Assembly (NCBI GenBank): GCA_021851465.1
Contig: JAJZDL010000001.1
Location: 1-45,510 of the forward strand
DNA length: 45,510 bases
DNA from: Acidobacteriota bacterium
GTDB taxonomy: Bacteria; Acidobacteriota; Terriglobia; Terriglobales; Acidobacteriaceae
Reading direction: 5' to 3'
Under the pieces are notes generated by a model, which ran no database searches, was not told where the DNA came from, and was given only the letters and a program-made list of their open reading frames with translations. Below, piece after piece: positions 24,377 through 32,962 of this stretch (position 1 is the stretch's first letter; the number at the start of each line of letters is the position of its first letter). The translations under genes were made by a program, and so were the position numbers.

Positions 24377-25768
24377 TTACTCCGCCAGCGCAGCCAGCGC
24401 GCCCTCCAGCCTCACTCCGCGCGAGGCCTTCAACAGCACCGCATCGCCCGCGCGCAGGTTCTCCTTGAGCCACGCTCCAGCCTCCTCCGGCGTCGCCACA
24501 AAGATCGCCTCCGTGCCGGCATGTGCCGCGCCCTCCACCACCGCCGCCGCCAGCCCACGCACTCCCACCACCGCGTCCACGCCGCGTGCAGCCATGCGCT
24601 CGCCGCACGCCCGGTGCAACGCCTCGCCCTCTTGTCCAAGCTCCAGCATCTCGCCCACCACCGCGATGTGCCTGCCTTCCCCCGTCACCGGCATCGCCAG
24701 CAGCGCATCCACCATCGCATCCAAAGCGCGCGGATTGGAGTTGTAACAATCGTTGACGATCCTTGCCCCGCGCCACTCGACGACCTCCCCACGCTTGTCG
24801 CCCGCTCGCATCTCGCCCAGCGCCGTCGCGCACTCCTTCAGCGTCATGCCGCTCTGCAAACCCACCGCAATCGCCGCCAGCGCGTTGTGTACATTGTGCC
24901 GCCCCAACAAATGCAGTCGCACGCTCGCACGCTCGCCCTGCGCCGTCACGGTAAACGCCACGCCCTCCGCGCCATGCTCTACAATCCCACCCGCGCGAAC
25001 GTCGGCACAGTCGCTGGTTCCATAAAAAACCGCGCGCCCGCCCATCCCCTCGCCAAACCGCGCAACGTATTCGTCGTCGCAATTGAGGATCGCGGTCCCA
25101 TCCATCGGCAGCGCCTCGACAAGCTCATACTTCGCCCGCGCAATCCCCGCAATGCCATCCGCAAAGTTCTCTAGGTGCACCGGCGCAACGTTCGTCACCA
25201 CCGCCCAGTTCGGCTCCGCGATGCGCGCCAGCGCGGCGATCTCGCCCGCGTGGTTCATTCCCATCTCAATCACCGCAACCTCATGCTCCGCCTCCAACCG
25301 CAGCAGTTGCAGTGGCAACCCAAACCCATTGTTCAGGTTGCCCTGCGATTTTAAAACCCGAAACCGCGCGCCCAGCACCTGCGCCACCGCGTCCTTCGTC
25401 GTCGTCTTGCCCGCCGATCCGGTGATCCCAACCACGCGCCCGCCCCACTCCCGCCGCGCCATCCGCGCCAGCCGCTGCAATCCAGCCAGCGCGCCGCATC
25501 CATCTGGATCGGGAACGCGCAGCAGCCGAGTTGCATCCATCCCCTGCGGCGCAACCCATCCCACGCTCACCACCGCGGCCACCGCGCCCTGGGCCAGCGC
25601 CGCCGACACAAAGTCGTGTCCATCGAGGCGCTCGCCGCGCACTGCAAAAAAAAGCTCCCCCGCCGCAACCGTGCGCGAGTCGATCGAGTAGCCCACCGCC
25701 TCCGCGTTCGCTGCGAACTCTCCCTCGGCGCCAATCCACTCCGCAACCTGCCCCAGCGTCAGCCTCAC
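24377..25768 (-). CDS. murF: UDP-N-acetylmuramoyl-tripeptide--D-alanyl-D-alanine ligase
   Basis: MurF adds D-Ala-D-Ala to UDP-MurNAc-tripeptide in the cytoplasm, the last soluble step before MraY. The 463-residue protein has the three Mur-ligase domains: N-terminal (VGYSIDSRTVAAGELFFAV), central ATP-binding with GITGSAGKTTTKDAVA (about 115-130), VIEMGMNHAGEIAALA and TNVAPVHLENF, and C-terminal with NDCYNSNPRALDAMV and VGEMLELG. The GTG at 25768 overlaps the murE stop (GTGA) and has GGAG 5-6 nt upstream, so the two genes are translationally coupled. Length is normal for the family. Confidence 0.96.
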   Translation of the reverse strand: MRLTLGQVAEWIGAEGEFAANAEAVGYSIDSRTVAAGELFFAVRGERLDGHDFVSAALAQGAVAAVVSVGWVAPQGMDATRLLRVPDPDGCGALAGLQRLARMARREWGGRVVGITGSAGKTTTKDAVAQVLGARFRVLKSQGNLNNGFGLPLQLLRLEAEHEVAVIEMGMNHAGEIAALARIAEPNWAVVTNVAPVHLENFADGIAGIARAKYELVEALPMDGTAILNCDDEYVARFGEGMGGRAVFYGTSDCADVRAGGIVEHGAEGVAFTVTAQGERASVRLHLLGRHNVHNALAAIAVGLQSGMTLKECATALGEMRAGDKRGEVVEWRGARIVNDCYNSNPRALDAMVDALLAMPVTGEGRHIAVVGEMLELGQEGEALHRACGERMAARGVDAVVGVRGLAAAVVEGAAHAGTEAIFVATPEEAGAWLKENLRAGDAVLLKASRGVRLEGALAALAE

Positions 25769-27258
25769 CGCATCTCCTTCAAAATCCCCTCCGCAACCGC
25801 AACGTCGTCGAACGGCAACGTCCGCTCGCGCAGCACCTGCACCTTCTCGTGCCCCTTGCCCGCAAGCAGTACGATGTCACCCTTGCGCGCTGCGTGGATC
25901 GCAATCGCAATCGCAGCCGCGCGGTCCGGCTCGACGATGCACTCCACCGTCGTCTCGCGGACCCCGGCCAACGCCTCCTCGATGATCGCCATCGGCTCCT
26001 CGCCGCGCGGGTTGTCGCTCGTCAACACAACCAGGTCGCTTCCCTCCGCCGCGGCTCTCCCCATGCGCGGGCGCTTGCTGCGGTCGCGGTCGCCGCCGCA
26101 CCCAAACAACGTAATCACGCGCCCGCCGCGCTCTCGCACCAACTCGCGGGCCAGCGCAATCAGGTTGCGCAGCGCGTCCTCCGTATGCGCATAATCCACC
26201 ACCACCGCGATCCTCGTATCGTCAGGCGATACAACCTGAAACCGCCCCGGCGCCTGCCTCAAATCGCGCGCCGCCGCGGCAATCTCATCCAGCGTCAACC
26301 CCCGCGCCAGCGCCGCGCACATCGCAGCCAGCAGGTTCAGGACGTTGACCCGCCCCACAAGCGGCGATTGGATCTCGGCCGTGCCTAAGTTCGTAACAAA
26401 TCGAAACTGCGTGCCGCTCGCTTGTATCCGCAGCCGCTCCGCGCGAAGGTTGCCGCGCCCGCACAAGCTGTACGACACACGCCGCGAGTGCTGCGCCGCG
26501 CGCGCCACAATCTCCGCCGCGGGATCGTCCGCATTGACCACCGCTACGCGTGGCCCCGTCGTCCCAACCCCCGCAAACAGCTTCGCCTTCGCCGCGGCGT
26601 AGGCCTCCATCGTCCCGTGGTAGTCCAGATGGTCCTGCGTCAGGTTTGTGAAGATCGCCACATCCACCGGCACGCCCCACACGCGCTCCTGATCCAGCGC
26701 GTGCGAGCTCATCTCCATCACCGCCTCCGTCGCCCCCGCGCGCACCCCCTCCGCAAAGATCTCGTACAGGTCGCGCGGCTCCGGCGTAGTGTGCGGCGAT
26801 TCGCGCACTGCGTCGCCGATGCGCGTCTCGATCGTTCCGATCAGCACGCACCGCCGCCCCACGCTGCGCAGCATCTGCTCCAGCAGATGCGCCGTCGTCG
26901 TCTTCCCGTTCGTCCCCGTCACCGCGCTGATCTTGAGCCTTCGCTCCGGGTGCCCCATCACAGCCGCGCTCAGTTTCGCCAGCGCGCGCCGCCCGTGCGC
27001 AACATGCACCGCGCCCATCTCCGGGTGCGCAAGCCGCAGCCGCGCATACGCCTCCCGCGAGTCGGTCGCGATCGCCGCCGCGCCCTGCGCAATGGCCGCA
27101 TCGATATATAGATTGCCGTCCGTGCTGCCGCCTCGCATGGCCACAAACGCAGCACCACGCCCGACGCGACGCGAGTCGTACTCGACGCCAGTCACATCGA
27201 CCGCCGTATCGGCACTCTCAATCCCCGCAACTTCTTTCAGCGCGTCGGCCCACCTCAT
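25765..27258 (-). CDS. murE: UDP-N-acetylmuramoyl-L-alanyl-D-glutamate--2,6-diaminopimelate ligase
   Basis: MurE adds the third stem-peptide residue. Motifs in order: GVEYDSRRVGRGAAFVA, ATP-binding AVTGTNGKTTTAHLLEQM (about 113-130), HTTPEPRDLYEIFAEG, EMSSHALDQERV, TNLTQDHLDYHGTMEAYAAA (carbamylated-Lys region near KAKLF), VVVDYAHTEDALRNLI and the specificity motif TSDNPRGEEP (about 407-416). DNPR marks meso-diaminopimelate as substrate, which agrees with a Gram-negative wall. Length is 497 residues, as usual. It starts 90 nt after the ftsI stop. Confidence 0.96.
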   Translation of the reverse strand: MRWADALKEVAGIESADTAVDVTGVEYDSRRVGRGAAFVAMRGGSTDGNLYIDAAIAQGAAAIATDSREAYARLRLAHPEMGAVHVAHGRRALAKLSAAVMGHPERRLKISAVTGTNGKTTTAHLLEQMLRSVGRRCVLIGTIETRIGDAVRESPHTTPEPRDLYEIFAEGVRAGATEAVMEMSSHALDQERVWGVPVDVAIFTNLTQDHLDYHGTMEAYAAAKAKLFAGVGTTGPRVAVVNADDPAAEIVARAAQHSRRVSYSLCGRGNLRAERLRIQASGTQFRFVTNLGTAEIQSPLVGRVNVLNLLAAMCAALARGLTLDEIAAAARDLRQAPGRFQVVSPDDTRIAVVVDYAHTEDALRNLIALARELVRERGGRVITLFGCGGDRDRSKRPRMGRAAAEGSDLVVLTSDNPRGEEPMAIIEEALAGVRETTVECIVEPDRAAAIAIAIHAARKGDIVLLAGKGHEKVQVLRERTLPFDDVAVAEGILKEMR

Positions 27259-27348
27259 ACTCCAATTCTATGGCCGAACCTTCGCAGTGCAACGCTGCCT
27301 CCGCTCCCCACCTGCTCTCCCACCGGCCCACCCACCAGCTTGGCATCC

Positions 27349-29712
27349 CTACCGCGCGAAGCGCACAACCACCTCCGTGCCCAACGGAACCATCGTTCCG
27401 GCCGCGGGCGCCTGCTCCCGCGCTACGCCGCTGCCCACCGGCTCGACCCGCAGACCAAGCCCCGACGCCGTCTCCACCACGCGGCGCAGCGCATCGCCCG
27501 TAAACGACGGCACCGCGACCCGCTCGCCCGCATTCACCACCACCGCGCCGCTCGCGCGCGGCTGCGCCTGCGGAACAACCGTCGCAACGCGCAACGCGCC
27601 ATCCGCGCCCGCCACTCGCGCATCCGTCCCGCCATTCGCGCCAAACGCGGTCTGCGCCTTCGCAGGCACTGCACTCAGCATGAGCGCCGGCTTTGCAGCA
27701 CCCACGTTCTCCGCCGGCGCAGACGACGCACGCCCCGCATCGTTTGTCGCGCTCCCGCCCAGCGCGCCCGCCTCCGTCGCCGTGCTGGGCGAAGCACGCA
27801 GCGGATCGTCCGCGGGCAGGTTGTTGATCGCGTCGAAGATCGCGTTCAAGTCGCCAACCCGTTCGCTCGGAGCGTCGTCTTGCTCCACCTGCGAGGCCGC
27901 GGTCTGCAACTCCTTCGGCGTCTTCACCGGCTGGTCGTGCGGCACGCCCAGATACTCCAACACCTCCTGTGCGAGGACCTGGAAGACTGGAGCCGATACC
28001 GCCGTACCGTAAAAACTTCCCACCGTCGGCGTATCGATCACAACCGCCACCGAGATCGCCGGAGAGCTGACCGGAGCGAAGCCCGCAAAGCTCGCCACCA
28101 GCTTCGTATGCGAGTAGGTATGCGTCGCCGGGTCCACCTTCTGCGCAGTCCCTGTCTTGCCGCCTGCGCTATACCCATTCAACTGCGCGGTTGTCCCGGT
28201 GCCTTCCATCACAACACCCTGCATCATCGAACGCATCTTGGCCGCCGTCAGCTCCTTGATCACGCGGTGCGCCCCATCCGGCAGAACCTCCGGCAGTTGG
28301 TTCGCGGGCCGGAAGGCAGCCGGCTGTAGCCGCGGATCGCCCTTCGTCTCGTCGGTCGCCTGTAGCAGGATGTGCGGCGGCATGTACACCCCGCCATTGG
28401 CAATCGTGCTCACCATCGTCACAAGCTGGACCGGCGTCACGCCGATCTCCTGCCCGATCGCCAGAGACAGAATGCTGGTCGCCCCCCATTTCCGTGGGCT
28501 TTGCAGCAGCCCTCGCGTCTCGCCGGGCAGCTCAATGCCCGTGCGATCGCCGAAGCCGTAGGCCTTGATGTACTTGTAAAACGTCTCCGGCCCCAGCTTC
28601 AACGCCATCTTCGCCGCGCCCACGTCGCTCGAGTGCTCCAGTGCATACTGCACCGTCACCGCGCCGAAGTGGTCGTCCTTGTCGTCGTGCAGCGTCCGCC
28701 CGAACATCGTCATCGAACCGCCCTGGCAGTCCACAATGTCCGTCGGTTCCACGCCCGCCGCGTCGATCGCAGCCGAATAAGTCACCAGCTTGAAGGTCGA
28801 TCCAGGCTCATACACGTCGCTCACCGCAAGGTCGGTCAGCGAGCCCGGCTCCATGTGCCGCGAGTCGTTCGGGTTGAACCGCGGCGAGATCGCCAGCGCC
28901 AGGATCTGTCCCGTGTGCGGGTCCTGCACCACCACCGTCCCATGCGCCGCCTTCACCTTCGCCATCTGCGCGTCCAGCGCGCGTTCCGCCATGTACTGGA
29001 TGTTTGCGTCGATGCTGAGCACCAGGTTTTCGCCCGGCATCGGCTCGTCCTCCACGCTGCCCATCGCGTGGCGCCTCGCGTCCACCGCCATCAGCCTGTG
29101 GCCCGGCGTGCCGTGCAGATCGTCGTCGAAGTTCAACTCCAGCCCGCCCAGCCCCGTATCGTCTGTCCCAACGTAGCCCAGCACCTGCGCCGCCATGTCT
29201 CCATTGGGATAAAACCGCTTGTCCTCGTCCGTCAGGTAGACGCCCTTCAGGTTCAACTCCATCACGCGCTTGGCCGTCTCCGCATCCACCCGTCGCGCCA
29301 CCCACGCAAAGTTCTTCGACTCGTCGAAGCGCGCCAGTATCTCCTTCTCCGATGTAAAGTTGTCGTCCGCATCGGAATGCACCACCTTGGCCAGCATCTC
29401 AGCCGCGTTCGCGCGGTTCTCGCCCAGCTCCGACGGCACCGCGAACACCGAGTCCACCAACACCGTCATCGCCAGCTCGCGCAGGTTGCGGTCGTACAGA
29501 ACGCCCCGCTGCGGGGCCACCTCGAACGTCCGCTCCTGCTGGTGCTTCGCCTTGTCCATCCACTCCAGGTGTTGCACCACCTGGAGCCACACCAGGCGCG
29601 CGCCGATCGCACCCACCCACGCGCAGAAAAATATCGCCACCCACGCAAAGCGCGCCTTGCGGATCGGTGCGGTCAGTGTCCGGCGCGTGCTCTGACGGGT
29701 CGCTTTATTCAT
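27349..29712 (-). CDS. ftsI: Division transpeptidase FtsI (PBP3) with C-terminal PASTA domain
   Basis: FtsI cross-links septal peptidoglycan. The 787-residue protein has a cytoplasmic basic N-terminus, one transmembrane helix (about 22-42), the PBP dimerisation domain (PQRGVLYDRNLRELA) and the transpeptidase domain. Its active-site motifs are EPGSTFKLVT (SxxK serine, about residue 305), HSSDVGAAKMAL (position of SxN, with Asp instead of Asn) and GGKTGTAQK. A low-complexity Ala/Ser linker of about 100 residues (about 620-715) leads to a C-terminal PASTA domain (VAVPSFTGDALRRVVETASG). It lies between ftsL and murE in standard dcw order. Confidence 0.95.
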   Translation of the reverse strand: MNKATRQSTRRTLTAPIRKARFAWVAIFFCAWVGAIGARLVWLQVVQHLEWMDKAKHQQERTFEVAPQRGVLYDRNLRELAMTVLVDSVFAVPSELGENRANAAEMLAKVVHSDADDNFTSEKEILARFDESKNFAWVARRVDAETAKRVMELNLKGVYLTDEDKRFYPNGDMAAQVLGYVGTDDTGLGGLELNFDDDLHGTPGHRLMAVDARRHAMGSVEDEPMPGENLVLSIDANIQYMAERALDAQMAKVKAAHGTVVVQDPHTGQILALAISPRFNPNDSRHMEPGSLTDLAVSDVYEPGSTFKLVTYSAAIDAAGVEPTDIVDCQGGSMTMFGRTLHDDKDDHFGAVTVQYALEHSSDVGAAKMALKLGPETFYKYIKAYGFGDRTGIELPGETRGLLQSPRKWGATSILSLAIGQEIGVTPVQLVTMVSTIANGGVYMPPHILLQATDETKGDPRLQPAAFRPANQLPEVLPDGAHRVIKELTAAKMRSMMQGVVMEGTGTTAQLNGYSAGGKTGTAQKVDPATHTYSHTKLVASFAGFAPVSSPAISVAVVIDTPTVGSFYGTAVSAPVFQVLAQEVLEYLGVPHDQPVKTPKELQTAASQVEQDDAPSERVGDLNAIFDAINNLPADDPLRASPSTATEAGALGGSATNDAGRASSAPAENVGAAKPALMLSAVPAKAQTAFGANGGTDARVAGADGALRVATVVPQAQPRASGAVVVNAGERVAVPSFTGDALRRVVETASGLGLRVEPVGSGVAREQAPAAGTMVPLGTEVVVRFAR

Positions 29713-29819
29713 CGGCGTAGAAACAGTTGTGAGTCATTGGGGATGAGTTGCAAGTAAACCGTCGCGTCGCTGAATCCCTGCCACACCCAACTCACCCTCT
29801 TTCAACTCAACTGTTGTAC

Positions 29820-30338
29820 TTAGGGCAGCATCGGCGTGGACGCCTGCGCCAGGACCGGAGCGTTGCCCACGGCCCCATCCGGGCGCACCACCTGGCCCGG
29901 CTGCGGCGCCCCAAGCCCAAGCTGGCGCGCTATCTGGTCGATCCGTCCTGGGTCGCTCAACTCGGCCTCGCTCAACCGCAGTTGCCGGTTCCGCTCCATC
30001 ATCTGCGCCACCTGCTGCTTCTGCGTCTCCACCTGGTAGCCCGCCTCGATCGCAGAAAAGTGCTGCCACACATAGATCATCACCAGCAGAAACAGAAGGC
30101 TCATCGTCATCGTAAACACGCGCATCTCACGCCTGCGCTTCGGATCGTCGGCCTTTACAATGCGGCTGTTGTCGATGTGCTTGGCAAAAAATACCTCGGG
30201 CGTCGGCCCGCGACGGGCGCGCCGTTGCATCTCGAACAGCTCGCGGTTGCGCGCGGCGCGCGCCTGCGACGCATGGTTCATGCCGCCCATTCCCATCCCG
30301 AAGACCGTTCCCTGTTCCACCAACGCCGTCGTCGCCAT
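29820..30338 (-). CDS. ftsL: FtsL-like cell division protein
   Basis: This 172-residue bitopic membrane protein sits exactly where ftsL is expected, between rsmH and ftsI. A cytoplasmic region of about 95 residues rich in Arg/Lys is followed by a single helix (about 104-123, FTMTMSLLFLLVMIYVW) and a coiled coil (HFSAIEAGYQVETQKQQVAQ, MMERNRQLRLSEAEL). It ends with IDQIARQLGLGAP, the usual FtsL tail. Sequence identity in this family is low, so position and topology carry the call. The ATG at 30338 is chosen for the strong AAGGAGG site just upstream; open frame before it is low complexity. The cytoplasmic part is longer than in E. coli FtsL. Confidence 0.82.
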   Translation of the reverse strand: MATTALVEQGTVFGMGMGGMNHASQARAARNRELFEMQRRARRGPTPEVFFAKHIDNSRIVKADDPKRRREMRVFTMTMSLLFLLVMIYVWQHFSAIEAGYQVETQKQQVAQMMERNRQLRLSEAELSDPGRIDQIARQLGLGAPQPGQVVRPDGAVGNAPVLAQASTPMLP

Positions 30339-30360
30339 CGCCCCTCCTTTTCCTTGGTTC

Positions 30361-31299
30361 TTATCTCTTGTACTTGCTCCCTGCTCCCTGTTTCCCGGTC
30401 TCTGTTCCCAGTCTCTCCGCCGCTCGCAGCTTCGCGCTTCTCGATCGCGGGTTGCGCATCTGTTCCTGCTCGTCCGCAACCACCGGCTTCTTGGTCAGCA
30501 CTGCAAAGATCCTGTCGCGTCCGGCCTCGCGAAGCGCGTCCTTCACCAGCCGGTCCTCCAGAGAATGAAAGCTGATCGTCGCCAGCCTTCCTCCCGGCTT
30601 CAGCAGAGACGGCGCGCCTGCCAGCAGCGACCGGATCTCGCCCAACTCATCGTTCACTCGAATTCGGAGCGCCTGAAAGGTCCGCGTCGCGGGATGGATC
30701 TTCTCGCCTTTCATTGGCCGGGCCACGGCCGATACGATCCCAGCCAACTCCGCTGTCGTCCGTATCGGCCGCGCCCGCACAATGGCTCTGGCGATTGCCC
30801 GCGACCTCCTTTCCTCTCCAAATTCGTAAATCAGGTCGGCGAGTTCGTTTTCGTCTTCCCGATTTACCACCTGCTCGGCCGTCTCCCCTCGGCGCCTGTC
30901 CATGCGCATATCGAGTGGTGCATCCAGCCGAAAACTGAATCCTCTCTGTGCCTCGTCCAACTGCAGGCTGCTCACGCCAAAGTCCGCCAGCAACCCGTCC
31001 AGACTTCCCGGCGCGATCACGCTGTCCAACTCCGAGAACGCCCGCGTCTCAAAGACCACCGCGGGCATCGCCTCGCCAACCTCGGCCCTCACCTCGTCCA
31101 GCCTCGCCTTCGCCAGATCCATCGCCTGCGCATCGCGGTCGAAGCAGATCAGCCTGCCCGTCGCCCCCAGCCGCCTCGCAATCTCCGCCGAGTGCCCGCC
31201 CAGACCGACCGTCGCATCCACAATCACGCCGCCCGGCCGCACATTGAGGTACTGCAAAACTTCGTCTAAAAGAACCGGCACATGCTGCGGTCTGCTCAT
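30361..31299 (-). CDS. rsmH: 16S rRNA (cytosine-1402-N4)-methyltransferase RsmH
   Basis: RsmH methylates C1402 of 16S rRNA with SAM. The 312-residue protein has QHVPVLLDEVLQYLNVRPGG, the SAM loop VDATVGLGGHSAEI (about 27-40), DGLLADFGVSSLQLDEAQRG, PLDMRMD, HPATRTFQALRIRVNDEL and ATISFHSLEDRLVKD. All are standard. The last 16 residues (RLGTETGKQGAGSKYKR region) are encoded by a degenerate minisatellite of GGGAACAG/GGGAGCAG-type units, so the normal C-terminus has been extended into repeat DNA. It follows mraZ and precedes ftsL by 22 nt. Confidence 0.96.
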   Translation of the reverse strand: MSRPQHVPVLLDEVLQYLNVRPGGVIVDATVGLGGHSAEIARRLGATGRLICFDRDAQAMDLAKARLDEVRAEVGEAMPAVVFETRAFSELDSVIAPGSLDGLLADFGVSSLQLDEAQRGFSFRLDAPLDMRMDRRRGETAEQVVNREDENELADLIYEFGEERRSRAIARAIVRARPIRTTAELAGIVSAVARPMKGEKIHPATRTFQALRIRVNDELGEIRSLLAGAPSLLKPGGRLATISFHSLEDRLVKDALREAGRDRIFAVLTKKPVVADEQEQMRNPRSRSAKLRAAERLGTETGKQGAGSKYKR

Positions 31300-31367
31300 C
31301 CCGTCCGCCTTCTGTGCTGCCCCTGGGGGCCGATCGAAACTCTTGCTAAACTCGTTCGCCCTTCGGT

Positions 31368-31826
31368 CTAAGCCTCGCTCGTCTTCCCCGCAAACGCGCT
31401 CAGATCCTCGTCCGTCAGCTCAACCGCGCCCGTCGCCTTCGTCATCATCTCGGTGAAGACCTCGCTGTTCACAACCTCCAGCAACGTCTGCGACCCCAGG
31501 ACCTCCACATCGCCCGTCACCTTCGCCATCTCCCGCAGCTTCTGCGGAATCAGCAACCGGCCCTGCGCGTCCATCTCCGCCATCTGTCCGTAAAAATTCG
31601 TCACATCCTGAAACTTCCGCCGCACCGGATCCATCGGAGACATCTTCTGCAGCGACCCCTCGATCTCCTCCCACTCCTTCAGCGGATAGATCTGCGCTCG
31701 CTTCCCATCCATGCTCGTGATGTAGAACAGCGGGCCGTACACCTCATCCACCCGGCGCTTGAACTCAGCCGGCAGCTTCAGCCGGCCCTTCTCGTCCACG
31801 CGTGTTGGGTGATTGCCTCGAAACAT
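31368..31826 (-). CDS. mraZ: Transcriptional regulator MraZ
   Basis: MraZ binds repeats ahead of its own gene and represses the dcw operon. The 152-residue protein starts MFRGNHPTRVDEKGRLKLPA and contains the two SpoVT/AbrB-like halves, each with a DxxGRL.(I/L)P motif (VDEKGRLKLP near 9-18, MDAQGRLLIP near 86-95). The ATG at 31826 is chosen because MFRG is the usual family start and GAGG lies 5 nt before it; an earlier start 24 nt upstream has no support. It is the first gene of the cluster mraZ-rsmH-ftsL-ftsI-murE-murF. Confidence 0.94.
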   Translation of the reverse strand: MFRGNHPTRVDEKGRLKLPAEFKRRVDEVYGPLFYITSMDGKRAQIYPLKEWEEIEGSLQKMSPMDPVRRKFQDVTNFYGQMAEMDAQGRLLIPQKLREMAKVTGDVEVLGSQTLLEVVNSEVFTEMMTKATGAVELTDEDLSAFAGKTSEA

Positions 31827-32171
31827 CGCATCCTCAGCGCCCCGAACCAACCTCGCCAGCCCGGATTGAACCGCTTTCAGGAGTAAACTGGCTCAGAAGC
31901 ATGGGTTCAATTCCTCAATGCTCCATTTTTTACCACTTTGCTCCACTCCGCAATCCTGCCCCAGCCAATCGAGCTTGGCAAGCCCTAAATTCAAAAATCG
32001 CTACTTTATTTTTAGACAGAAGTGGAAAAATCTACCCGTAGAGTGGATTTATGCACAGGCACTACAGGTAGTGTTTTGCCGGATGGTTCCACCGCAAACC
32101 GCCTCTTGCGCCCCACCGGAAGTTGCGATAACAAAATAAAAGCGAAAGTGGGCCGCTCGCCCCCCGCACGA
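31827..32171. other. mraZ upstream region
   Basis: This 345-nt stretch carries the MraZ boxes (31921-31945), an AT-rich patch at 31983-32040 suited to a promoter, and a small inverted repeat CACTAC/GTAGTG at 32060-32073 followed by TTTT. No gene was seen. Confidence 0.6.
31921..31945 (-). promoter_or_regulatory. Three MraZ-type boxes (mraZ operator)
   Basis: On the minus strand, TGGAG-N5-TGGTA-N5-TGGAG gives three boxes at exactly 10-nt spacing (31941-31945, 31931-31935, 31921-31925), about 95 nt before the mraZ start. Known MraZ sites are TGGGN direct repeats with 5-nt spacers. Here the third G of the box is replaced, so the consensus is TGGAG/TGGTA. Confidence 0.65.
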
Positions 32172-32696
32172 TCAATCCGCCTTCGCCGCTCCCGTCCGCC
32201 GGTTCCGCCCCAGCCACCACACCAGGTACGCCAGCACGGTCAGGTTCGCCGCCAGCAGGCACGCCCGCACCCAGTCCGGGTGCCGCACAATCTCATAGAG
32301 CTCCCAGGGCAGAAACGCCGTCGTCGCGCCGACCGTCAGGTACTCCGCCCACACCTTCTCCAGCACCAGCCCGATCCCCTCGGTCATCCGCAGTCCCGAG
32401 TAGAAAAATGTAGCCAGGCCAATCTGCTTTAACCGCAGCGTCGTAATCGAGTCCACACGGTCCAGCACAAACGAGATCAGCCGCCCATCCGGATCCACCC
32501 GCAGCCGCCTTGCCAGTTGCAGTGCGGCATCTCCCAGGTCGTTATGGATGAAGTGGATCGCTCCCACGCCCACCAGAAAGAAGAAGGCCGCCTCCGCCAG
32601 CTTCAGCAACCCGATCGCCAGCAAGCCGCTGTCGTGGTGCCGGGAGGCGCGCCCGCGGGCTGTGCCTGCCTCCGTAATCTCAACCGCACTGCCCAT
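32172..32696 (-). CDS. DUF2127 family membrane protein
   Basis: The 174-residue protein matches the DUF2127 pattern. It opens with GLLAIGLLKLAEAAFFFLVG (about 24-43), has a central soluble stretch (ARRLRVDPDGRLI), a second and third helix (RLKQIGLATFFYSGLRMTEG; EYLTVGATTAFLPWELYEIV) and a last helix after RHPDWVRACLLAANLTVLAY. Function is unknown for the family. Four transmembrane segments are likely. It is transcribed toward mraZ but is separated from it by 345 nt with its own regulatory sites, so it is probably a single-gene unit. Confidence 0.85.
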   Translation of the reverse strand: MGSAVEITEAGTARGRASRHHDSGLLAIGLLKLAEAAFFFLVGVGAIHFIHNDLGDAALQLARRLRVDPDGRLISFVLDRVDSITTLRLKQIGLATFFYSGLRMTEGIGLVLEKVWAEYLTVGATTAFLPWELYEIVRHPDWVRACLLAANLTVLAYLVWWLGRNRRTGAAKAD

Positions 32697-32962
32697 AGCC
32701 TCTACGCCGCGCCTCGCTTGCAGAATGCGCCATCTCCAGTTGACGAGCGCCCCGCCCGATTGTCAACCGCAGCCGACTCGACTTCGGCAACACCTCCGCC
32801 CACTGCGCCCATCGCCTACTGCCTTGCGGACTGCCGTTCGAGGTTCCGTCCATTCAGTTCAACCCTCACGAACCGGGGAAAATAAAGGCCCATCTCTTGC
32901 GCCAGCCTGATCTTTCAGTGTCGGCTCCAGCCCGCTGTAAACCACGCTTTATAATAGTTCCA
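32697..32962. other. Divergent DUF2127/tolQ intergenic region
   Basis: 266 nt with no gene seen. It holds an inverted repeat GTTGAC/GTCAAC (about 32738-32766) and the tolQ -10 box. Confidence 0.5.
32950..32955 (+). promoter_or_regulatory. Consensus -10 box (TATAAT) 8 nt before tolQ
   Basis: A perfect TATAAT ends 7 nt before the tolQ ATG, which would put transcription start at or beside the start codon. No clear -35 box lies 17 nt upstream, and no Shine-Dalgarno site precedes the ATG. Confidence 0.5.

Noticed and set aside
31904..31920. GGTTCAATTCC resembling a tRNA T-loop
   Set aside because: Flanks do not form a T stem or acceptor stem, and it borders the MraZ boxes.
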